Source of the DNA: Aphelenchoides besseyi
Lineage: Eukaryota > Nematoda > Chromadorea > Rhabditida > Aphelenchoididae
Length of the DNA: 64,000 nucleotides
Reading direction: 5' to 3'
Assembly: GCA_024699855.1 (NCBI GenBank)
Contig: JAMPIQ010000001.1
Location: 10,974,001-11,038,000 of the forward strand
Positions 22,898 to 33,781 of this stretch are shown here, in pieces. How positions within the stretch are numbered: position 1 is the first letter of the stretch; the number at the start of each line of letters is the position of its first letter. Under the pieces are notes generated by a model. It saw only the letters and a program-made list of their open reading frames with translations, was not told where the DNA came from and made no database searches. A program made the position numbers and the translations under genes.

Positions 22898-23512
22898 GTT
22901 CGGAGAAATCAGTTGAGCGAGTGATTTCGGCGGATGACCGGCGAGAAAATGACACGAACTCGCGAGATTTCGGCGATGCCAATCAAATTATGCAAATTCA
23001 CTGTTGAATAAGGTTGGTGGCGATCCGACAACTCAATTCGCTGAAGACGAAATAACCGGTGATTTTAGTCGAAGCGGTTTCTCGTCGACGGCAAAAGCAC
23101 ATCGGAATGTAGTCGCTTCAGCCATTGGTTTCTTGTCATCTGCACAAACTGCTAGTCACCAGTCGAATGAGTGGACACAAGCAGTGAGGACTCGAACTTG
23201 GCTATGTTTCCTCATTTGCGCTTCTTCTTTCTCACTCGGTCATTCGCTTCAGAGCGTAAGAGACCTTAAAGTCGATGCTACTGGTGGTTCAAAGCAGGTT
23301 GGGATAGGGCATAAGAAACGAAGACTGAAGTGCTCGATGAACCTGATGTCTACCCAAAAGTACAGAATCACATCGACAACCAATGATTGGGAACTTTGAG
23401 TTCCGATTTGCAAAAGTTTTAGATTCAGAGACCAATTCATTTCGTTTGTCTTCGATTCTGCTGCGGTTTGCTCCACTGACTTCCGTTGACTCGACTGACT
23501 GCTGGATGCGAA
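22898..23512. other. Divergent intergenic region between GIPC and the four-TM gene
   Basis: Shared upstream region of two divergently oriented genes. Open frames here have no recognisable features. Confidence 0.4.
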
Positions 23513-24244
23513 ATGAGCGGCGTTCCAATTTCCGAGGATGTTTCGGCGGTTCACGTTACGAGCGGCTCCAAAGCCGTCGAACCGCCGGAGGAACAGACGT
23601 GTATTTGTCTTCCAATGCGGGTTTGCTTCTTCATTCGAATTTCTGAGCGTTGAGTTTCAGCTTGGAGTGATTGTCATCGCACTGACCAGCATTCTCCTCG
23701 GTGTGGGCGGTCTTGCGGAATCGATTGCCGGTTTCACCAAAACTGATTGGAAGGTGGGTTCTTCGCGGTCATTCAGTTCTCACGCGGCATTTAGAATTGG
23801 GATGAAGACGATGAAGAGTCGGAGAATGCAAAAGAATGGAGATGGAGCAAAGTTTGTCTGATCGTCTACTTTCTCACTTCGTCGATTTTCGTTGTGGTCT
23901 CGATTCTGCTTCTGGTTGGCGCCTTCATGAAACGTGCCTGGTTGTTGTGGCCGTACATTGTCTACAGCGTGAGTTTGTTTCCATGTCAGTTCAGCTGTCC
24001 ATTTCAGATCATCCAAATCATCACTTCCATTGGACTGATCATCGCGTGTATCTTCGTTCTGGCCACTCGTTCAGACGAAATCGAAAAACGACAGAAATCG
24101 GATCGTGTGTTCATCTACACGGCTATCGGAATCGCTTTGTGTCTTCTTTCCGCTTGTGCCGCTCTGACCGCTTTCTTCTCGTGGGTCATTTGGAAGGCTC
24201 GAATTGTGATCGAACGTCGTCAAGAAGAATGTGCAGCAAATTGA
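23513..24244 (+). CDS. Four-transmembrane (tetraspan) protein of unknown function
   Basis: Four exons starting MSGVPISEDVSAVHVTSGSK at 23513. A Cys-rich juxtamembrane stretch (EEQTCICLPMR) precedes membrane segment 1 (LGVIVIALTSILLGVGGLA). An acidic loop after TDWK (WDEDDEESENAKEWRW) leads into segment 2 (VCLIVYFLTSSIFVVVSILL), segment 3 (IIQIITSIGLIIACIFVLA) and segment 4 (ALCLLSACAALTAFFSWVIW), then a basic tail RRQEECAAN and the stop at 24244. Introns are about 40 bp with clean GT-AG ends, and all four exons join in frame. The topology is reminiscent of MARVEL- or LAPTM-like proteins but no diagnostic motif was seen. Function unknown. Confidence 0.8.
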
Positions 24245-24321
24245 TTCTACTGAATCAGTGAATAAACTGGGCACTTTCATGTGCCGTTAAATTGAATTCA
24301 TTGGAACGTTTACTCTCAGAA

Positions 24322-26526
24322 CTAGAAACGAACATCACAGACCGAAAGATTGGAGGGCGACATGCTTTTGCGTCGAGTTCGCATTTCCATTTCATCTCCA
24401 GCGAAAGTCAAACTCACGATCTTGGTTCCTTGTTTCATTTTGTTTGGCTTATCTGACATCTCAATTGCTCGCACTTTGACTTCCAATCGACTGAAAAGAG
24501 ATGATAGATGTGAAGAAAAAGAAGTTGAAGACCTTGCAATTCGTCCACAACGATTCCGAATAACGGCCGCATAAGTTCCGTTGTCGACTGGCGAGCAGTT
24601 GGTGACTCGAAGTGACCATTTGGAGTCGTCGTGGGCTGAAAGAAGAAGTGAAGCAGACCACGAAGATGCTTACAAATCGACCGTCTGCTGTTGGACTGAA
24701 TTCGAAGGTTGTTGTGGTAGAAGGAAACGTATGGACGTGGATGACCAGAACACGACAAATCGAATTGAATGGCTGATCCACTGCTTGGTGAGCAATTTGA
24801 GACGGTGAGTGGTTGGATGAAATTCGGTTCTTCTCCCGCGATATCCGAATCTAAAAACCGAAATCCGAGATCTCGTTTTCCTGGTCACCTTTGACTTTCA
24901 CGCGACACACCTCAGAAACGACTCCAAACTCTCCAATCGCCAAACAAATTATGTCGCCTGCATCATCGACCGATGAACAATCGAAAATCTCCAAATTCGA
25001 TTCGTTGACTTTGGGACGATAAACTTGAACACGCGGTGAATCGCGAAGTTGGCGGTTCCGAGTATACCACAGGATCTGTGCTGATGAATCGGCTAAACAA
25101 TCGATCCAATTTGGTTGCTTGGAACTACAAACCGCAAGCCACTTGACAACAAATTCGAATCATTTGTCCTTCAACAGCTTCGATGCGACGACGATCAATC
25201 CTGATCATGTCGTTTGTTTCCTCCGTCTCCTCGTCTGATGAACGATGTCGATCTCCGTAACTGAAAACAAGCATTTTAAGTCTATTAAGGAGTACAAACC
25301 GAAACAACTCGGGTGTTGTGATGCTGTTGACCACGTGCGACGAGAACTGAGAGCGCAAAGATCCACGTGGTGACTGAAAGTTGGAGACCAGAAACCAGTT
25401 GGGTTTCAGTTCGGTACTTTCCGTACTCGATTCAATAGAACGAAGATCTTCGGTGGAGAGTGGAGGAACAAATGGCTGAATAGAAAAAATGAAGAATGAT
25501 ACTCACGACTAACCTTATGATTTTCCATGGTCTCTCGACTCCAATGGCTTCTAACCACAAGGTCTTTTGGCCGTGTGATCTGAAAGAAGAAGTACACAAG
25601 CCCAGCTCTTGACTCACGATCCAGACGACCGCACTTGCCAGAAGTGAAAAGAAGGACTTCTGATGCACTTCTTTCTCTTCTGTTTCCAAGCAAATCGACT
25701 CTTCTCGAACCAACTTCTGCAGCTTCAATATTGCCGCATCAATCGACGCAAAGTGCGAGTTGACGTCGTTGCTAAAGTTCAGAAATGCCAAGATCAGCTC
25801 TTGTCGCGCGTTCTCCAGATTTGAATCTGCAAACGCATCGATGGAAACCCACGATTTCACTCACCACCAACAACAAAGTCAACTTCCGCCAACTCGATTG
25901 ACGCGTGAAGTAGGAGTTGGAGATGAAGTTCGAGACGCGCGAATCGCTCCCACTCATCAGTTTCGATCTTTCGCTCTTCAGCATCCAAAGCCTTGAACTT
26001 CGCAGTACCGAAACAGTTTGAAGGCAACGAACACAAGATCTAAAGAAGCTACTTGAAGTGTACGATCACAATCGTTTACGTTGAATTCCTCTCGCTTGTA
26101 AGCCAAACGCTCGAAGGTGGCACAACACTCACAGATCGAATGCGATAAACAGGAGGCACACGTGTATCGCTCACAGTTCTGACACGCTTTCCGCTTCCTC
26201 TTCCCGAATCCGAAGCCTTTCGAACAGAAAGAACAACGATCGAATTGAGGTTGAAATTTCTGCTCGATTGTCCAGTGAGTTAACTGCAGTTGTCGAATCA
26301 TTGAGTACAAGTCGAATTTCATTTTCGCGTCACCCACAACAACACTAACCAACGACTTCAACTGTTCGTCGCTCATCGACTGCAAGGTTCGAGCTCGCTG
26401 CTCGTCCACCGACATCAACGGTCCATCGGCGGCTTCCAACGATGCACTTTCGGTCATCATTTTGAGCTGAAAAGACGATCGCATGGTTCGCTCGATTATC
26501 GTCGTGTTTTTCTTATGAATTTTCAT
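24322..26526 (-). CDS. RabBD/FYVE_2-type zinc-finger protein with coiled coil and two Ig-like domains
   Basis: The start is at 26526 (MKIHKKNTTIIERTMRSS). Residues about 30-90 form a long helix (SMSDEQLKSLVSVVVGDAK; MKFDLYSMIRQLQLTHWTIE) running into a Cys-rich zinc finger: CSFCSKGFGFGKRKRKACQN then CERYTCASCLSHSICECC. Helix plus finger is the layout of Rab-binding domains in rabphilin/RIM-type effectors. A coiled-coil follows (AAILKLQKLVREESICLETE), then Ser/Glu-rich linker, then an Ig-like domain (RICCQVA, a conserved Trp in ILWYTRNRQL, and DDAGDIICLAIGEFG) and a second one (IQFDLSCSGHPRPYVSFYHN; DNGTYAAVIRNRCGR). About eight short introns were traced with frame kept; the last exons are less certain. 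It may instead be two adjacent genes fused by my reading, but the introns between them join in frame. Stop at 24322. Confidence 0.65.
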
Positions 26527-26774
26527 GAGCAGTTCGAGCTGCTCGGTCGTTAAGAGCGTTGTCGTGAGTCACAGCGGGTACTTGAATTGTTTTTATGACA
26601 CTCGTTTCACTGATGGAAATTTCCAATCAACTGATCTCTTGGCTATCCAACGAGATTCATGAACAGTTCATTTCCATCAAATTTGAATCCAACAGACGAC
26701 GAGTTTTTACATTAACAGAAACAAAAAAGTGAACACATTTTGGTGTATATCAGTAACAGCTTTTTTAAAAACGA

Positions 26775-28363
26775 TTAATAGACACATTCGAATGATGAGC
26801 CGGATGAGTGAAAGACGTCGATCAGTTTGATTGCAACCTTTGGGTGGTCGGCCAGAAAGTGTTCGTATTCGCTCAATTCGCGAATTGCACTGTAGTTTTT
26901 ATGGACAAACTTGAACACACGATCTTGAAAGTTTTCCAGATGAACAAGTTCAAACGCCAATTTCAAGATCGAAAGTACGTTTTCGACGGTCAAATTGGCG
27001 ACAATTGAATCGGTGCACATATTCTAAGACACCGCCAGTTCAGAGATTTAAAAACAAAACTAACCACGAGTGGATTGATTTGATAGCAATCAGCAACAGG
27101 CAAAAGTTGAACAGCAATCTCATTCAGGTCCTTAACCTCGTTCTTGTAGATGTAAGCGGCATTGCTTTGACCATTGATGCTTCAAAGCCTCTAATCTTGA
27201 CGACTCCACTTTTCTCTTCTTTAGTTTCTTTGTCGAACATGGCACGAAAGACCGGAGAGCTGACGGAAATGATCGCTCGATTGACCTGAACATCAAGATT
27301 GTTAGAGGGCATCAGAAGATGACTGACCTTAAAAACCTTTTTGTTCACATGGATTTCAGCGTCCGAGAAAAACGAATTGTTGAAGAAGGACGCAAAAGTT
27401 GGCTGTTGGTCGGGAACCGTCTTACAGATGGTCATAGAACTAATGATTGGTCGAACGTTGCAACAAACGTTAAACGGTATTTTTTAACAAACGAAAGAAG
27501 ATCAACAAGTGCTATGTAAGCTGGTCGTCCATGTCCCATAACAGTTGTGAACACGTGATCGAATGCTGAAAGTAAAAAGTCAAATGATGAGAAAACGACC
27601 AACTTACCAGCTTTGTACAATCGACTTTCTTTGTTCTCCATCCACAATTCGACTTGAACTGGTACTTTTGAATATCCAGCAAACTCCTTGACGCTCAAAT
27701 AGACGTCACAGCGATCCTTGGAATCTTCTGTAACTCCTTTTGGATAAAATTGAACAGTGAATTTAACGTTTTTGAACTCCGGGACAGTAAACTCGTCGCT
27801 TTCCCAAGCAGTCTGGAACTTCGCAGAGTCCGCACGCAATTCGAAATCAGTGATATTCCAACGGCGCAACGTGCTGTTCTTCGAAATCGAGCCCATTGAC
27901 TTCACTGGATATGGCAAACGAAGATCGTCGGCGAGCGGAAGAACTCGGATTTCTGTTGAGCAGTGAAAGATGACCACCAAACTTTAGACGACGAGTTGGC
28001 GTAAAATGTTGGACACCTCACTGAAGATAACATATCAATAAAATCTAACAGATTTTACTTACCTGCTTCTGCTTCATAGCGTTCTTTTTCGAGTGATTCA
28101 ATCCACATTTCGCAGTCCATGGAAATTAAGAAGTCGAATGGAGCATCTGCGATTTGCATGTAGAGATAGGCAGGGCTTGGTTCATCGGTTTGTTTTGGTT
28201 CAAAACGCAAATGGAAGCCGATGTCTCCAAATGCCGGATGGTTGAAGACGAAAGGTTCGCTTGCCATCTGATCGTTGCCTATCGACTGTCGATATTGCTC
28301 GGTATAATCATCAATGCGCCAAAGCGCAACGTTCGGGTCGTTCATAGCAGAAGCTAAGGACAT
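26775..28363 (-). pseudogene. MATH-BTB gene 1, probably frame-broken
   Basis: MATH-BTB proteins act as substrate adaptors of CUL3 ubiquitin ligases. The start is MSLASAMNDPNVALWRIDDY at 28363 and the stop at 26775. The MATH segments are VFNHPAFGDIGFHLRFEPKQ, then PYPVKSMGSISKNSTLRRWN and FTVQFYPKGVTEDSKDRCDV. The BTB domain begins FFNNSFFSDAEIHV, with SVSSPVFRAMFDKETKEEKS. A BACK-like C-terminus ends AIKLIDVFHSSGSSFECVY. Compared with the intact paralogue at 45.4-47.0 kb, the reading frame is broken twice: between SPTIFVCH and PYPVKSMG (about 27920), and in the BTB domain between VKAM and YIYKNEVKDLNEI (about 27155), each by about one base. Either a recent pseudogene or two sequence errors. 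Confidence 0.75.
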
Positions 28364-29074
28364 TTCAAGAAGTTCCTGAAAGAACACTCATCAGTGACCA
28401 GCGAAATGAAAACGCGCAGAAAAACGAAAATGAAATCGGAGGTCCGCAGCGGCAGTTTGAAGCAAAACACTCGTTTGCCTTCGATCGAATGGCAACGGGT
28501 GGTGTCCGCACTTTCGCTCAGATGTTCGATGTAAAGACGCGCCAAAATCTGTTTCTCTTTCGCCTTCAAACAGAAATGTCTGAGTCACCATCGAATTTGT
28601 TGTGCAATCACACACGACTTCAAATGCAAAGTCCTCAGTTTATTCCAGAAACAGAACGAGGAGTCGAGGTACTCGGGAGTTTGCGGTAAAGTGGCTGCTC
28701 GTTCTGCCAAATCTCCACCAATTCGATTCGACTGTTCGGTCTGTGAGATGGAACACGAAGTTGCTGTTCGGTGCTAAACGACACTACTCATTAATTCATA
28801 AGATTTCAATAAATGTTCTGCAAATTTCGACAAGCATCGATCTTCTCTCAACTTATCTCTGTCAGATGTCACGCTATTTTCTTTGGCTTTTGATCACAGC
28901 AACTACTCGCTGTAAAAAATTACTGCAAACAACTTGGTTATTACACAGACATCATTTCTACTCGGTTTTGGAGTTAACCAAAGACCGCAAAAAACCACAA
29001 CATCACAAATAATCTCAAGTTTAAGTTTATCTAAAAGTGAAAACATTTTCATTTCGGTTGATCGAAGAGCGATT
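28364..29074. other. Intergenic; possible upstream exon of MATH-BTB gene 1
   Basis: A minus-strand frame at 28569-28390 (KQILARLYIEHLSESADTT ...) precedes an intron-like ACTGATGAGTGTTCTTTCAG that is also present just upstream of MATH-BTB gene 2. An upstream exon is possible but unproven. Confidence 0.35.
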
Positions 29075-29499
29075 ATGCGGTTACTTTCAGTTTTCGGAGT
29101 TCTAATTTCCAGTTTGTTTGTGTTGGCAGACTACGTGAAGAACGAGACGAGTGTCGACGTTCATGCTAGCAAACGTCTTCTACAGGAGGGTCCAGGCTTA
29201 TCGGTAATCAAATGTCTTTGGTGAGTTTGTGAATGCGAGCACAATAATCGTGATTGCTTTACAGCTACGAGAGTAATTGCTCGGGAGGACTTCAGAACTG
29301 TCCATTCTACAGTTGCTATCAAATGTTCAGTCCGCGTAAGTCTACTGCTCATCAATTGAACAAAGGTAGTCGTTTAGTTGGCGCGTTGTTGCATCGCGGT
29401 TGTTACGTGGCTATGGAGCAGGAAGGTTGGGTTCAACGTGGTCGTATTCTATGGCACTTCTGCAACACGAACGTTTGCAACTTTGAACTCCCGCCATAG
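29075..29499 (+). CDS. Small secreted Cys-rich protein (Ly6/three-finger-like candidate)
   Basis: Exons 29075-29220 and 29265-29499, joined across a 44-bp intron so that TG|C restores the cysteine in CLCYESNCSGG. The signal peptide is MRLLSVFGVLISSLFVLA. The mature part has about ten cysteines with spacing CLCYESNC ... CPFYSCYQMF ... GCYV ... CNTNVCN near the C-terminus. The terminal CN[TD]xxCN motif after an earlier run of cysteines resembles Ly6/three-finger proteins, though no GPI-anchor hydrophobic tail is present (it ends FELPP). Function unknown; secreted nature well supported. Confidence 0.7.
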
Positions 29500-29745
29500 A
29501 CTTTTGTTCTTGTAAATGACTGTGAACTGTTGATATGAATAAACGGTAAGTTTATTCCTTATTCATAAGCTGGTTTGCAATGAACAGAACAAACCAGCCG
29601 ATAAAAATCGACTTGGCAATTTCACTGGACCTTCAAGTAAAGTGGATTGATTGAGGAGAAGTGGATAACTCGGGAGCTTAATCCTGAGAGAAAAATGCAA
29701 ACCACCTGAAAGTCTCCGAATCGACTTTCATTTCTTTTCGCTGCG

Positions 29746-30309
29746 ATGACTTCGATTCGTGTGCTCTTTTTGATCTCGTTGCTGATCGTTGGGATTTCGA
29801 TTGGGACGTCCGATGTATTCTATTTCCAAACACAAATCACTTGCAACGGTCAACCGTACCCCAATGCCGTGAGCCGAAAGATTGAAGACACTCAACGACC
29901 ATTTTCAGAGTATAGCTGTTTATGAAGAAGACCAACTGCGTGATGATATCTGCTACGTGACTAAAACCGATGGAAACGGAAGTTTCATTGCGAAGGGCGT
30001 TGAGAAGTTCGACGGCTTCATGGCACTCAGTTGGTTTGGTGGTGTTGGAGACAAAGTTTACTTCTACGTGTAAGCACTCAATTCTTGGCCTTCCAAGTTC
30101 TTTTCAGTCGTCACAACTGCAATCGTGATTACCTTGTTTGCTCGAAGATCGAACTCGGTGACACGATTTGGAGCCATTCGCCCAAAACCGTCGTAGCTCC
30201 GACTGTGCTTCCGGCTATCGAATTGGCGCGCACCGATTTGAAAGAATGTTTGGAAAGAGTTGTCGCGGACATGGAACAGGAATACACGGGACCTGAATGT
30301 GTCAATTAG
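29746..30309 (+). CDS. Transthyretin-like (TTL/TTR-52-type) secreted protein
   Basis: Nematode-specific secreted family with a transthyretin-like beta-sandwich; members include bridging factors for apoptotic cell uptake, but most have unknown ligands. Signal peptide MTSIRVLFLISLLIVGIS. Then QTQITCNGQPYPNASIAVYE, the family's leading strands with the conserved C-x-G-x-P-x-x-x-A, then VTKTDGNGSFIAKGVEKFD, the D-x-x-G-x-F turn. The C-terminal half gives YFYVRHNCNRDYLVCSKIEL and ends TGPECVN. Three exons: 29746-29872, 29911-30070, 30109-30309. The 38-bp introns were placed to keep frame (NA|SIAVYE and FYV|RHNC). Length of about 160 residues is normal for the family. Confidence 0.88.
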
Positions 30310-30716
30310 TTATGAATCTTGTTGACGTGAATAAACTTCTTTGTGACTGGGCTTGCTATTAAAGTTTGAATCGGGCGAGTCATTGAAGGGTCTGTGATTA
30401 CAAGCACGTAAATTGCAGGTCCATTCAATGGTCATTAAACTGCTTCTTTTCGCAGTAAATGGGTTTCAGCACGCAATTTCCTCCACTGCTACCATTCAGC
30501 GAACTCTGTGGTATTTGGTTGTTCATTTTCTATTTTTTGAACGAACGCCGGTTGCGAGTGAGCGATTTCGAGGTCTGACAACGTGCTAGATGGAACTGAG
30601 AGGTCGTTTGGCACGGGTCCGATTCGTTTTCCTGGGAATTTCCGTGTTTTTGGACGTCGGTTTTTGTTGTCTTGGAGAGCAGTTTCGTTATCCAGAGCTG
30701 ATCGCTCGCTTTCAGA
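30310..30716. other. Intergenic; probable 5' exon of the RING gene
   Basis: An ATG frame at 30589 (MELRGRLARVRFVFLGIS) precedes an intron-like GTCGG...CTTTCAG ending at 30715, but the phase does not match the next exon. Otherwise nothing seen. Confidence 0.3.
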
Positions 30717-31576
30717 ATGCTGTGGTGCGACCATGCTGACGAATTCGCTTTCAAATACGAGAGTTTTGTTCAACGACCAAGAGAATTTTGGAACTCGTGC
30801 GGTCAAACATTGACGCTGAAGCCCATGGAGCTGAGCTTCCGACCGGATACTCGAGTTCACGTCGTGATCAAAACCCCCGGCAAGTGTTCCGCTTATTTCT
30901 CGCTTGTGGCAGAAGGCGAGGATGTCGAGAATCTCTGTTGTTCTTTGTGGATGCGCGATGATGACGGCGGCATCAGTTATCGCAGCGGTAAATGCAAGCA
31001 TTGCTTCTTTTGTATCGATTGAGCTTTCAGGCAAAACGTTACCACTGGGTGCACGTGTTGCGATGTCTCCGAATCGGCCGATGATCGCAATGAATTCTAC
31101 TACGCATATGTCGTCTGTCAAGTGTTCTCGAGCAGATGCTACGTCTGCAAGCCGATCTACGACAACAGATCCTTGGCCAAACTACTAGACGATCTCAAGA
31201 AGCAGAACAACGAGTTGGTGCGTTTGAGCGAGTGAAGACCTTGGACTCGACGTTGATTTCAGAGGTCGCAGATTCATCGTCTTCAAGAGCAACCGATGCA
31301 GGGAAGAAACGAAATCGCACAGTTATCCGAAAAAGTAGAGTCTATTGTGAGTTCTGCATTCCGAAGCAGTTTTCAAGCGACTGGTTTCAGACGTCAAAGT
31401 CAGAAGTCCCCACCCGAGTCATCGAGTGTGTGGTTTGTTCGCGTCGCGCTGATCAATGTGCCATTCCATGTGGCCATCTCATGTGTGGAAACTGCTTCCA
31501 TCAACTTCAGCAGATAGTCACCAACTGTCCGATTTGTCGCTCCGCAATTCGAGACATTCAACGCGTTTACTATTGA
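30717..31576 (+). CDS. RING-HC finger protein, probable E3 ubiquitin ligase
   Basis: Exons 30717-30987, 31031-31217, 31263-31346, 31391-31576, introns of 43-45 bp, all in frame. The N-terminal half is a Cys-containing beta-rich region (LTLKPMELSFRPDTRVHVVI; DVENLCCSLWMRDDDGG; TGCTCCDVSES; YYAYVVCQVFSSRCYVCKP). A short coiled coil follows (LAKLLDDLKKQNNEL; NEIAQLSEKVESI). The C-terminal RING is C3HC4: CVVC ... CAIPCGHLMCGNC ... CPICR, ending RDIQRVYY. Such C-terminal RINGs recruit E2 enzymes; the N-terminal domain would choose substrate. The ATG used is the first after an acceptor-like CTTTCAG; an upstream exon is possible. AATAAA follows at about 31606. Confidence 0.8.
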
Positions 31577-32058
31577 AATATGTTTGTCATAATTCAGATG
31601 TGATCTAATAAACCTGTTGAGGTTCATTACCAGATCTGTGAATACGATTAACATGCTTCAGGCGTCGTGATCAATCAATTTCAGGGCTCAAACACCTAAC
31701 AGAACGTCTAAGCTCTACGTTAATCAACGACACTAAGCCACGTGAATCAAATTCTTGGCGTTCAATGCGATTAGTACAATCGACTGATAAGGAATCCACT
31801 TCTTTGGTGAATTCGTTCAAATGGATAGAATGTTGAATGAAGATTATCGCTGTAGAAAAGCTTAGCAGCAAGCAACAAAAAAAGAGTTTAAGAGCTGGAA
31901 AATCAACCTAAACAAGTACACAACCAATCTCTATTGCCTGTCTTTTTGGCATATGTTCATGTATTCAGCAACAGTTGCCAGTACAACTTTTATTGCCGAC
32001 AAAGGCAAACAAACATCATTTGATTTGAAAGCCTCGTCTTTCTAATCCGGATCTCCAT
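31577..32058. other. Convergent intergenic region between the RING gene and A2
   Basis: Contains the RING gene polyadenylation signal. No gene recognised. Confidence 0.4.
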
Positions 32059-33429
32059 CTACTGTTTCTTCTCCGCTGGGGTTTCCTTCTTTTTCTCTGG
32101 TGCTTCTTTCTTATTCACTGCAGTCGTGGTCTGCTTTTTTTTCGTTTTCTTTGTTGATTGTGGTTCAAAAGTCGGTCCTTCGGTTACATCTTCGCACTGT
32201 AATATCTTGTGAAGAATCTGTTGCATTTGATATTCTCTAGTTGGTTTCAATCTTCCGCTTTTTGTCAACTAAAACCGCATGAAATTAACGTTAGAGGACT
32301 CAGCACTCACGTTTTTGGAGACATACCAAGAATATCTATGGTATTCGCTTTGAAGATTCTCAAGTTGACGACTGTCCTTGAATGGATGTTTTTCCAAAAA
32401 GACCTTAACGCGCCTTTGAACTTCGTAATCAGACAAAATTAGCACTGGAAACCGTTTCAACAATTGGTCTTCCTGCTCTCTCGTGAAGCTTTGACATGGC
32501 CATTCGTAATCATCAAACACATTGAACTTTGGCGCCGATTTCTAAACTCCTATTGTCGTAACCTGCTCCTCTGGAGTCCTGACCTTTCCCAATCCACAGC
32601 ACTTCCTTCCACCGTCTTCCAGATTGTCATCGTGTTCGTCGTCTTTTTTGCAGCAACAACACCATATACCAATACCCACGACAATGGCGATGGCGAGCAC
32701 AGAAACACCAACACTAAAACCAACGACCAATTACCTTTCGCCCTTTTGAGTACTCACCAAATGAGTATAATGCTCCATGTAGGCAATTTATTTTCCTTCT
32801 GTTCGTGCTCATCGCGAACAGTAACTGAACCGTCCTGGAACTCGAATTCAAGAACCAAAGTGACCAGAAACAAACCAATTTCAAACTGACAACATCTTTG
32901 CGATCGACATGAAGCTTAATAGATGTTTGTGCCTTTCCATCGGGTCCGAGTGTGAATGGCGATGTTCGGCACAGATTCTTCTTTGGGTTTGAGCCTGATT
33001 GAAACGTAACTTCTGTAGGTTTTGCTTCGATTGTGATTGGAGATCTAAATGCATCAGTAGTATTGCCATCTAAAATAAGCAGTTAAATACAACTAATAAA
33101 TTGAACCTACCCGGGGCAAACGTCTGTATACCCAACGAAAACTTCCCCGTGATGGTACAATTACCAATTGTAAGCGAACCTCTAAACAAGAACATTTGAG
33201 AACATCTGATGTCAACCCCACCTGAATTCTCCTGATTCTGCTTTGATTTCCATCGTTGTCTTGATGGTATCTGAATTACTTGTCACACTGACGGACAGAT
33301 CTGTGCATGGACCCTCCAACGTTCTGTAAGATCATGTCATATTCTTCAGATGTAAACCCACTTTTCGTTCAAACAATCGAACGATTCAGCTGCCACGAAC
33401 ATCGCCGTCAAAAGCACAAAGAACAACAT
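32059..33429 (-). CDS. Type I membrane protein A2 (inverted paralogue of A1)
   Basis: Same structure as A1: signal peptide from the ATG at 33429, ectodomain, membrane segment VLAIAIVVGIGIW with a CCCC cluster, then a cytosolic domain. From 33575 to about 32540 it is almost identical to A1. The cytosolic exons (32520-32270 and 32268-32059) are diverged at roughly half the positions (FPVLILSDYEVQRRVKVFLE; KPTREYQMQQILHKIL) and the tail is shorter, Lys/Glu-rich (EAPEKKKETPAEKKQ). A one-base difference from A1 at about 32889 (GTTGTCAG against GTGTGTCAG) would break the ectodomain frame unless the 59-60 bp GT...TTCCAG segment there is an intron. I favour the intron because it keeps both copies open. 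Confidence 0.72.
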
Positions 33430-33575
33430 TGAAGCACCTCCGCCGTGCTTGGACCTCGGCTTCCAAAAGTCGCCAAGAACCCGGCCGAAGATCATCATCC
33501 ACGAAGAACTCAATGGCAAGAAAACGGGTTGAAATTCGGGTCTCCAGATTATGCAAATTCTCAACATCCACATTT
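32540..33575 (-). repeat. Inverted-repeat arm 2: near-identical tract shared with 12.62-13.67 kb
   Basis: Reverse complement of arm 1 with near-complete identity over exons and introns. The edge near the cytosolic exon is abrupt: AAATCGGCG is shared, the following bases are not. Arms are about 19 kb apart and face each other. Confidence 0.8.
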
Positions 33576-33781
33576 GGAGTTTAACCAACAAGTCGTCTAC
33601 AGTAAGAATTCAAGAAGAATATTAGTAGTTGACCAGCGGGAGGCACGCTGTTCGCGTGCCTCCGCTGGACATAAATACAATTCCTACCATTGTTCATTTT
33701 CTTACCATAGTCAAATATCCAAAACAACATGTTGAACTAAATATTTTACTACAACAGACTTAAAACACCGATACAAATAGA

